The notes under the pieces were generated by a model, which was not told the DNA's origin, did not search any database, and worked only from the letters and a program-made list of their open reading frames with translations. A program made the position numbers and the translations under genes. Shown here one piece after another: positions 1 through 4,589 of a stretch of 6,889 nucleotides of DNA. The DNA is from an uncultured Bacilli bacterium. Its GTDB lineage: Bacteria; Bacillota_I; Bacilli_A; RF39; UBA660. The stretch is taken from positions 1-6,889 of the forward strand of contig CANQOE010000069.1 in NCBI GenBank assembly GCA_947625315.1, written 5' to 3'. Every line of letters starts with the position of its first letter. Position 1 is the first letter of the stretch.

Positions 1-17
1 AAATATTATTAAAAGAC

Positions 18-59
18 TAAATGCAATATTAAAAATTTTATTTAAAAAAATTGCATTTA
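18..59. repeat. 10-bp perfect inverted repeat, possible weak terminator or operator
   Basis: Positions 18-27 (TAAATGCAAT) are perfectly complementary to 50-59 (ATTGCATTTA), separated by a 22-base A/T loop. A loosely T-rich stretch follows. It could end transcription of a gene to the left of the window, or be a protein-binding site upstream of the promoter at 91-119. The stem has only two G-C pairs and no compact T-run, so a terminator role is weakly supported. Confidence 0.35.
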
Positions 60-90
60 ATTCTTTAAGTAATAATTATTATTGAAATGT

Positions 91-119
91 TTGACATACT
101 AGTCCATTTATGATATAAT
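91..119 (+). promoter_or_regulatory. Consensus sigma-A promoter with extended -10
   Basis: The -35 element TTGACA (91-96) and the -10 element TATAAT (114-119) both match consensus exactly. The spacer is the ideal 17 bp, and a TGA triplet before the -10 makes it extended. Transcription should start near 125-127. That gives a leader of about 20 bases containing the ribosome binding site AAGGAGGT (133-140). The promoter rules out the ATG at 120 as start of the following gene, because that codon lies upstream of the expected transcript start. Such a perfect promoter implies strong expression unless a repressor acts on it. Confidence 0.92.
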
Positions 120-146
120 ATGCAGCTAAATGAAGGAGGTTTTGTT

Positions 147-803
147 ATGGCAAAATTAATAGATATTAAGGGTTATTGGAATATGACTTATGATTTAGAT
201 TTTAATGACAAAGATATGTGGGAAGGTCAAATTCTATTAGAAGATGATGGATGGTTTGAAGGAATTGTTGTTGATCCTAATAGTTCTTATAAAGAAGATA
301 GATTTATATTTGGGGTTTATCATCCCGAAAAAGTCATAGAATTATTTAAGTTTACTCCTATTAGAGTAGGTGCTCCATATGTTTTTCATGGTAAAAGGGA
401 TGCTAAAGGATATGACGGAAAATTAGAAGTTATTGGATTATTTGGACCAATGCCTTATGGTAATTCTCATATAATAACACAATACGCCGAAACAGTTAGA
501 CAAGGAATTGAAGAAGAGTCTCAAAAGTTAGAAGCAAAAATTCAAAGATACAAAGATAGTATAATGGATAAAACAGGTAAAGAATTTTATGAGAACTCAA
601 TTGCTATAAGAAGAACTATGGTTGAATCAATTCTTAGAAATTATGAAGGAAAATATTTTATTCAAGAAGAAATTGATGAACTTAAAGAAGAATTTGAACC
701 AGTTAATGATAGAGTTATGCAATCTACTGAAGAAGAAGTTAAAAAACTTGTAAAAAAAATGCCTGACACTATGTTTGATGATGACGAAAGTTTACCATTT
801 TAA
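147..803 (+). CDS. Unrecognised 218-aa protein with SSB-like acidic C-terminal tail
   Basis: I do not recognise this family. The start is ATG 147, six bases after a full Shine-Dalgarno AAGGAGGT (133-140). The in-frame ATG at 120 lies at the promoter. Residues 1-110 are rich in aromatic and alternating hydrophobic residues with Gly turns (GYWNMTY, WEGQILL, GWFEGIVV, FIFGVYHP), suggesting a beta-barrel-like domain. Residues about 115-205 are charged and helical, likely with coiled-coil stretches. The last residues, FDDDESLPF, resemble the C-terminal tip of bacterial SSB (B. subtilis ends DDDLPF), with two residues inserted between the acidic run and LPF. From that likeness I infer, without proof, docking onto proteins that bind SSB tails, or mimicry of SSB. 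There is no signal peptide or membrane segment, so it should be cytoplasmic. All nine Arg codons are AGA or AGG, unlike the backbone genes to the right. It is monocistronic in appearance. Confidence 0.85.
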   Translation: MAKLIDIKGYWNMTYDLDFNDKDMWEGQILLEDDGWFEGIVVDPNSSYKEDRFIFGVYHPEKVIELFKFTPIRVGAPYVFHGKRDAKGYDGKLEVIGLFGPMPYGNSHIITQYAETVRQGIEEESQKLEAKIQRYKDSIMDKTGKEFYENSIAIRRTMVESILRNYEGKYFIQEEIDELKEEFEPVNDRVMQSTEEEVKKLVKKMPDTMFDDDESLPF

Positions 804-1133
804 TTATAGTAAAATAATAAAATTATGATGATAGTTATGATTTATATGTTAAAATAATAGGTAGTTATGAGAGGTTTGAAAAAAGAGAAGAAAACTAAAT
901 ATGGATGGAGATCCTATTTATGGATTTTATTTTGAAGAACCACCTAAATTTAAAAAATATTGAAAATGTTATATGAAATATTATATCAAAGCAAGCATGT
1001 TATCATAAATAGATCCAAGATAATTTAAAAAATAAAATTATTGAAATAATGATTTGAAATCTAATTTTAAATTTAAGTTAATTTATTTCTTTTTAGTTTA
1101 TTTTATGATAGAATAAATTTAGAAGGTGTAATT
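804..1133. other. Intergenic stretch without a convincing gene; possible tiny ORFs or gene remnant
   Basis: About 330 bases of strongly A/T sequence lie here. The longest plausible reading frames are tiny and overlap each other: 901-963 (20 aa, MDGDPIYGFYFEEPPKFKKY) and 867-935 (22 aa, MRGLKKEKKTK and so on). Neither has a good Shine-Dalgarno sequence. The 901 frame reads like protein, with Gly, Pro and aromatic residues, and may be the remnant of a longer gene. An imperfect direct repeat (TAAAATAATA at 810-819 and 850-859, each followed by a TTATGA) and A/T-only inverted repeats (1020-1026 with 1035-1041) are present, but such matches are expected by chance here. I see no terminator with a G/C stem after the gene ending at 803. 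Confidence 0.4.
1106..1114 (+). promoter_or_regulatory. Candidate extended -10 promoter element
   Basis: TGA followed by TAGAAT (1109-1114) forms an extended -10 element, one base from TATAAT. No good -35 is found at 16-18 bp upstream, where the sequence is T-rich. If used, transcription would start near 1121, right at the ribosome binding site AGAAGGTG (1121-1128), giving a leader of about 13 bases before ATG 1134. It is the best promoter candidate for the following unknown genes. Confidence 0.35.
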
Positions 1134-1298
1134 ATGTTAAAAATTGATTTTCAAAAATATTTTGATGGAAATGATGTTCTTTATTATGATTCTAAATATA
1201 TTATTACTATTTTAGAAAAAATGTATAAAAATAATTTAACTAAGATAAAAGAAAAAGTTTCTAATGCCAAAGTTATAGTAAGTGAAGAACAAAATTAA
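1134..1298 (+). CDS. Small unrecognised 54-aa protein, possibly the N-terminus of the next gene
   Basis: The ATG at 1134 is preceded by AGAAGGTG (1121-1128) at good spacing, so translation starting here is credible. The product begins MLKIDFQKYFDGNDVLYYDS. It has a few aromatic residues, then a Lys-rich, probably helical second half ending in VIVSEEQN. There is no membrane segment and no motif I know. The last 17 bases overlap the start of the following frame. If one A is removed from the A-run at 1291-1294, the reading continues directly into the downstream frame and yields a single protein of about 280 residues. So this is either a short coupled gene or the front of a gene split by a one-base change. 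Confidence 0.6.
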   Translation: MLKIDFQKYFDGNDVLYYDSKYIITILEKMYKNNLTKIKEKVSNAKVIVSEEQN

Positions 1299-1977
1299 AA
1301 ACTTTTTAGCTCAAAAACTCGAAGAAGAGAATTCAGAATTAAAACAAAGAGTTGCGAAAAGAAAATCTGATTATGATAAAAATATAAAGAAAGATAAAAA
1401 TAATTCTAATAAAGAAAAAATAGTTTTTGATTATAAACCTTTAACAGAAAAGGAAATTGAAGAATCAAGTAAAAAATTTGCGGATGATATTGCTATGGGT
1501 AGATACATATTTGAACCTTACACTTTAGAATATTTTAAAAAATATATTGAAATTGTAAAAAAGAAGTTAATGATGCTATTTGATATTATTGAGAAAATTG
1601 GGAATAAAGACACTTTTTCTATTCAAAATTTAATGCTGGATCTAGATATTGTCTTAGATGAAAATGGCAATATTTTAAAAGAAGATATTATTCGTTTATT
1701 AACACCTACAATATATAATTTAATAAAATTGTGTGAAAAAGTTGAAGAAGCAAATGAATTATCAACTTATTTAACTTTTAAATTATCCAAGCATTCATTA
1801 ATGAGAGGCGGTTGCTCTGAAGGCGAAATTTATCCTTCAAAATTCTTGCAAGATCAAAGCTTATATGGATTTAATGGATTGGGTAATGTACCCTTATCAA
1901 GTAGACAAGAGCAAAAACGTAGAGAGGAACAAAAAAGAAGTGCTCAGGCAATGGCAAAATTGCTACTCAAACTTTAA
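1282..1977 (+). CDS. Unrecognised 231-aa Lys/Glu-rich helical protein (possible broken-frame continuation)
   Basis: I do not recognise this family. The frame is closed by a TAA at 1279-1281, immediately before the only nearby start codon, GTG 1282. That GTG has no Shine-Dalgarno sequence, and the first in-frame ATG encodes residue 72, well inside the protein. Expression therefore needs translational coupling to the overlapping 54-aa gene, or the two are one gene with a one-base frame error near 1291-1301. Residues 1-47 are Lys/Glu-rich and probably coiled coil. Residues 48-165 look like a compact helical domain (MGRYIFEPYTLEYF; LMLDLDIVLDENGN). Residues about 172-200 are Gly/aromatic-rich (RGGCSEGEIYP; YGFNGLGNVPL). 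The tail is a basic Arg/Gln/Lys helix. There is no signal peptide or membrane span. Seven of nine Arg codons are AGA. It probably forms an operon with the 108-aa gene 27 bases downstream. Confidence 0.75.
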   Translation: MKNKIKNFLAQKLEEENSELKQRVAKRKSDYDKNIKKDKNNSNKEKIVFDYKPLTEKEIEESSKKFADDIAMGRYIFEPYTLEYFKKYIEIVKKKLMMLFDIIEKIGNKDTFSIQNLMLDLDIVLDENGNILKEDIIRLLTPTIYNLIKLCEKVEEANELSTYLTFKLSKHSLMRGGCSEGEIYPSKFLQDQSLYGFNGLGNVPLSSRQEQKRREEQKRSAQAMAKLLLKL

Positions 1978-2004
1978 ATAGTAGAATTAAATTAGGTGAT
2001 ATAG

Positions 2005-2331
2005 ATGTATAATTATGATTTTAAAAAAGATAATGAAACAATAATTAATGAAAAAGTTAATGTAAATATTAAAGTTAATAATAATTATTATAAAACTAAT
2101 TTTGTTTTAACTGAAAAAAATTTATTAATATTTTTTGACATTAATAAAGGAAATCCAATATGGGGAGTAGGGACCGCTCCATTACCTCAATTATACCCAT
2201 TATTTAATATTCCTTTAAGTAAAATGAAAAAGGAAATAAAAGAAGATAATTTATATATAATTACAAACGATGAAGAAATTAATTGTTATGACTTTGATTT
2301 AGATGAATTCTTAAATATTAAAGAAAAATAA
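2005..2331 (+). CDS. Unrecognised 108-aa protein, possibly a PH-like small beta domain
   Basis: The ATG at 2005 follows AGGTGAT (1994-2000). The gene begins 27 bases after the preceding one, so co-transcription is likely. The product is acidic and free of Arg, Cys-poor, and without signal peptide or membrane segment. Its pattern is a series of short beta strands (VNVNIKV, YKTNFVLTEKNLLIFFDI), a loop with a WGVGTAPLPQLYP segment, further strands (NLYIITNDEEINCYDF) and a final short helix (DLDEFLNIKEK). That arrangement, with a phrase like LTEKNLLIF followed late by a helix, recalls bacterial PH-like domains. This is a guess from pattern only. A function for the cassette formed with its upstream neighbours cannot be assigned. 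Only an A/T-only inverted repeat follows the stop. Confidence 0.8.
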   Translation: MYNYDFKKDNETIINEKVNVNIKVNNNYYKTNFVLTEKNLLIFFDINKGNPIWGVGTAPLPQLYPLFNIPLSKMKKEIKEDNLYIITNDEEINCYDFDLDEFLNIKEK

Positions 2332-2390
2332 TAAAAAAAGTAAATAAATTTTATTATGGTTCTTTTGGAAGACAAAATAACAAAAAGATA

Positions 2391-2420
2391 TTGAATAAAA
2401 ATAGATAACTATGGTATAAT
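2391..2420 (+). promoter_or_regulatory. Sigma-A promoter with extended -10, for the 6S-like RNA
   Basis: TTGAAT (2391-2396) and a perfect TATAAT (2415-2420) are separated by 18 bp. A TGG triplet directly before the -10 makes it extended. The expected start near 2426-2428 coincides with the first base of the terminal stem of the structured RNA (2427). There is no open frame or ribosome binding site close behind, which fits a promoter for a noncoding RNA. tcdA, 200 bases downstream, may be reached by read-through, since I see no clear promoter of its own. Confidence 0.85.
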
Positions 2421-2426
2421 AATATT

Positions 2427-2605
2427 ACCTGGATGATATAGTTTATTTTTATATAAAACCGACTATGTGATAATATAGGGAGAATAATTATATGTGGTGT
2501 TGAAGACTGGTCATTGCGATTAGCCAGAATCCTAAAACATATATGTTTCTTACCACCTGCGAGTGAGCGGGATTTTATCATTAAGTAAACTTTCATCTGG
2601 GTTTT
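2427..2605 (+). ncRNA. ssrS: 6S RNA, regulator of housekeeping RNA polymerase
   Basis: 6S RNA mimics an open promoter and sequesters sigma-A RNA polymerase. The transcript of about 180 bases fits the family and folds as a long rod. ACCTGGATGA (2427-2436) pairs with 2593-2602 (10 bp, two G-U). AGTTTA (2440-2445) pairs with 2586-2591, and ATAAAA (2453-2458) pairs with 2573-2578. A central bubble follows, starting with ACCGA on the 5' side (2458-2462). On its 3' side is the small hairpin CCTGC/GCGGG (2556-2560 with 2567-2571). The upper arm has GTGGTG (2494-2499) with TACCAC (2551-2556), GAAG (2502-2505) with TTTC (2546-2549), and the apical CTGG/CCAG (2507-2510 with 2524-2527). C2556 can serve either the arm or the small hairpin. 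The CCGA and ACCTGCG...GCGGG bubble elements match the 6S pattern as I recall it. The position just before tcdA matches B. subtilis bsrA (aspS-bsrA-yrvM). The terminal stem followed by TTTT may serve as terminator. The alternative is a structured leader of tcdA. Confidence 0.82.
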
Positions 2606-2631
2606 AATTTGCATTTTTAAGTGGTGATAAA

Positions 2632-3306
2632 ATGGAAGAGCGCATTATTTCGTTAATTGGTTCAAATAATTTGGAAAAAATAAAAAAAGCCCATATTTTA
2701 ATCGTGGGTTTAGGTGGTGTCGGGGGCATAGCTTTAGAAGCTTTAGTTCGTAGTGGGATTACTAATTTAACAATTATTGATGGAGATAAAATAGAAGCTT
2801 CTAACTTAAATCGACAAGTTATTAGTAATATTAAGAATATTGGTTCTTCTAAAGTAGAAGAAGCTAAAAAGTTAGCTTTAAATATAAATCCGAAACTAAA
2901 TATTAAATCTTATTCTATATTTATTAATGAAACTAATTTTTCGCAATATATTAATGAAAAGTATGATTATATAATTGATGCTTGTGATGATATTAAAGTT
3001 AAAGTAGCTTTAATTGAATATGCTACCAAAAATAATTTAAAAATAATTACTTGTTTAGGGACTGCCAAAAAACTTAAGCCAGAACTTTTAGAAATAACAA
3101 AATTAAATAAAACTTTTAATGACCCTTTAGCTAAAAAGTTACGCCATACTCTAAAAGAAGCTAATCTTCCTTTAAATATTCCCGTCGTATTTAGTCGTGA
3201 AGAAACCAAATCAGGTTCTACCTTAGGAAGTATGATGTTTGTCCCGGCTGTAGGAGGGCTTTATTTAGCTAGTTATGTTATTAATGATTTAATTAAACCT
3301 TTGTAA
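2632..3306 (+). CDS. tcdA: tRNA threonylcarbamoyladenosine dehydratase (TcdA/YrvM family)
   Basis: This ThiF/E1-like enzyme uses ATP to cyclise t6A at position 37 of ANN-decoding tRNAs to cyclic t6A, in the cytoplasm. The Rossmann nucleotide-binding loop GLGGVG spans residues 26-31. It is followed by the acidic pair of DGD at 50-52 and the NLNRQ motif at 58-62 (Arg and Gln contacting ATP). SSK sits at 72-74 and DACDD at 116-120. The family's C-terminal features are present: DPLAKKLRHTL near 164-174 and the segment GSMMFVPAVGGLYLASY near the end. The 224 residues are close to the usual 240-260. ATG 2632 follows GGTGAT (2623-2628). The gene sits directly after the 6S-like RNA, as in Bacillus (yrvM), and converges with gerM, overlapping it by 14 bases. 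All five Arg codons are CGN, a clear contrast to the block left of it. Other ThiF-type proteins (MoeB, ThiF) are less likely, because their zinc-binding CxxC motifs are absent. Confidence 0.93.
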   Translation: MEERIISLIGSNNLEKIKKAHILIVGLGGVGGIALEALVRSGITNLTIIDGDKIEASNLNRQVISNIKNIGSSKVEEAKKLALNINPKLNIKSYSIFINETNFSQYINEKYDYIIDACDDIKVKVALIEYATKNNLKIITCLGTAKKLKPELLEITKLNKTFNDPLAKKLRHTLKEANLPLNIPVVFSREETKSGSTLGSMMFVPAVGGLYLASYVINDLIKPL

Positions 3307-4228
3307 TTATTTCATCGTTTACTTTAAATATTACTTCTTTGATATTTAGAGTATCTTTTAAAGATAAAGATATAGAATATTTAACTTCTTCTAAGATATC
3401 TTTTTCATCTAAATTAGCTAATATTTTATTATTAAAACTTAAAGTTACTTGGTCTTCTAAAGTTTCATAATTTAAAAGTTCAACAGAAGAAGCTAAATAA
3501 CTTATTAGATTAGTCTCATATATGGGACTACTTTTTAATTCTTTAATTATTATTTCAATTTTATTGTTTTGATTATTATCTAATTTTGTAATAGGAACAT
3601 AATAAGTTAAATCATCTTCTTTAGCTAAATAATAAATAGTTGTTTTAGTTAAATCTTTAATGTTAGCAATATCATAAATTTTATTAATCCCAAAATCTCG
3701 CGTTAAAGTATTAGGGAGTATTAAATTAGCTTGAGGTAAAAAGGTTAATTTTTCCCCATTAATAAAAATCATTAATTCGTTTATTTCATCTATTTCGGTT
3801 AAACTATAAATAAGGGCTTCAATTATTTTTACTTCCATATCTTCTTTCGTATTTAAAAACTCTTGGGAAAAATTAACTTTTAAAAGACCTTTATCTAAAC
3901 TAATATCTAATATTTTAGTATTTTTTGGAATAAGGGGTTTGAGATTAGGAGATATGTATTCATTATTAAGATTATCGATTATAAGAGTTTCAATTAATTC
4001 TTTGGCTTGAGCTAAAGGTTCATTTTTAGTCGTCTTACGAATAGTTCTAACAACATATTCATCTTTATTTAATAAATAGATCGGAATATCTGTAGTTTCT
4101 AAATATTTAATGTCTTGAGTAATTTTAGTTTCTTTATTTAATTTAGTTGGGAAAAAACAAAGTAAACCCACGATAATGAGAGCTAAAGTAGATGTTATAA
4201 TTCGTCTTTTAACTAAATTTTTAAGCAT
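3293..4228 (-). CDS. gerM: GerM, sporulation/germination protein with two GerM domains
   Basis: In B. subtilis, GerM is a mother-cell membrane lipoprotein in the intermembrane space. It helps build the SpoIIIA-SpoIIQ complex and is needed for sporulation and germination. This 311-residue protein has one N-terminal hydrophobic segment (about 10-27) after a basic start (KRR). Two GerM domains follow, about 50-165 and 195-309. The first shows LIETLI...LIPKNTKILDISLDKGLLKVNFS...EALIYSLTEIDEINELMIFINGE (read with gaps). The second repeats this plan: KIEIIIKELKSS, VTLSFNN, then VKYSISLSLKDTLNIKEVIFKVN. The hydrophobic segment ends GLLC-24. A Leu just before Cys is poor for a lipobox, so it may be a plain membrane anchor. 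ATG 4228 follows AGGTGAT (+ strand 4232-4238). gerE lies just upstream on the same strand, with a terminator between them. A CATATATT box at 4245-4252 resembles a sigma-E -10 but lacks a good -35. Confidence 0.88.
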   Translation of the reverse strand: MLKNLVKRRIITSTLALIIVGLLCFFPTKLNKETKITQDIKYLETTDIPIYLLNKDEYVVRTIRKTTKNEPLAQAKELIETLIIDNLNNEYISPNLKPLIPKNTKILDISLDKGLLKVNFSQEFLNTKEDMEVKIIEALIYSLTEIDEINELMIFINGEKLTFLPQANLILPNTLTRDFGINKIYDIANIKDLTKTTIYYLAKEDDLTYYVPITKLDNNQNNKIEIIIKELKSSPIYETNLISYLASSVELLNYETLEDQVTLSFNNKILANLDEKDILEEVKYSISLSLKDTLNIKEVIFKVNDEIITKV

Positions 4229-4261
4229 GTTATCACCTAATTAAAATATATGCTTTTAAGA

Positions 4262-4291
4262 ACAAATAAAAAACCTCCCAAAGGAGATTTT
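4262..4291 (-). terminator. Rho-independent terminator of gerE
   Basis: Read on the - strand, AAAATCTCC (4291-4283) pairs with GGAGGTTTT (4278-4270) across the loop TTTG. This gives a 9-bp stem with one G-T pair, followed by TTATTTGT as the U-rich tail. It begins two bases after the gerE stop codon. It should separate gerE from gerM transcription, implying that gerM has its own promoter or depends on read-through. The A-run on the other side would also allow function on the + strand, where no transcript is expected. Confidence 0.85.
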
Positions 4292-4293
4292 AT

Positions 4294-4500
4294 TTACAAA
4301 TTTATTTCACCTAATTTAAGTAATTCAACTACGGCTCCACTGCGGGATTTAACTTCCAGTTTTTGCATAGCATTAGATATATGATTACGTACAGTTTTTT
4401 CACTTATATTTAAAGTTTTGGCAATATCTTTAGTTGTTTTACTTTTGACTAATAAAGAAAATATTTCATGTTCTCTTTTAGTTAAGATATTTTTAACCAT
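4294..4500 (-). CDS. gerE: GerE, late mother-cell sporulation transcription factor
   Basis: GerE is a small LuxR-type DNA-binding protein. In B. subtilis it acts with sigma-K RNA polymerase to switch on spore coat genes and repress others late in the mother cell. The 68 residues are a free-standing LuxR/GerE helix-turn-helix with no receiver or ligand domain, as in B. subtilis GerE (74 aa). The match to that protein as I recall it is very close along the whole length: LTKREHEIF (6-14), KTTKDIA (21-27), and the recognition helix ISEKTVRNHISNAMQKL (32-48), followed by VKSRS and AVVELLKLGE. ATG 4500 follows AGGATG (+ strand 4511-4516). A sigma-K-type promoter precedes the gene and a terminator ends it, so it is transcribed alone. 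B. subtilis also has gerE close to gerM (with ysmB and racE between), which supports the call. Confidence 0.95.
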   Translation of the reverse strand: MVKNILTKREHEIFSLLVKSKTTKDIAKTLNISEKTVRNHISNAMQKLEVKSRSGAVVELLKLGEINL

Positions 4501-4543
4501 GATTACTTTTCATCCTTTCATAAAACTTTTTATATGTCTAGTT

Positions 4544-4572
4544 TATTTTATGAGAATGATAAAGAAATGGTT
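4544..4572 (-). promoter_or_regulatory. Sigma-K-type promoter of gerE
   Basis: Read on the - strand, AACC (4572-4569) is followed after 16 bp by CATAAAATA (4552-4544). This matches the B. subtilis sigma-K consensus as I recall it (mACm, 16-17 bp, CATAnnnTA) at every defined base. The predicted start, near 4537, leaves a leader of about 36 bases before ATG 4500. gerE is known to be sigma-K dependent in B. subtilis, so motif and gene agree. The sequence is A/T-rich, so a chance match is possible but unlikely at this position. Confidence 0.72.
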
Positions 4573-4589
4573 AAATGTGTTAGCCTATA

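Noticed and set aside
120..146. ATG 120 as start of the first gene
   Set aside because: It overlaps the last base of the -10 element region and lies before the expected transcript start. ATG 147 has a full Shine-Dalgarno sequence.
2328..2357. Perfect 9-bp inverted repeat (ATAATAAAA / TTTTATTAT) after the 108-aa gene, considered as terminator
   Set aside because: The stem is A/T only and no T-run follows. Such repeats are expected by chance in this composition.
2354..2614. 86-codon open frame on the - strand
   Set aside because: It lies exactly over the structured 6S-like RNA and its promoter, has no ribosome binding site and an odd composition. The + strand signals explain the region better.
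2967..3209. 80-codon frame on the - strand inside tcdA
   Set aside because: Shadow of a well-supported conserved gene on the opposite strand.
4230..4244. GerE-binding box (AATTAGGTGATA) in front of gerM
   Set aside because: The match comes from the AGGTGAT ribosome binding site itself, which recurs before unrelated genes here.
4245..4273. Sigma-E-type promoter for gerM (CATATATT on the - strand)
   Set aside because: The -10 is acceptable, but at 13-15 bp upstream only a T-run of the gerE terminator is found. The predicted start would also fall on the ribosome binding site. Kept only as a weak remark.
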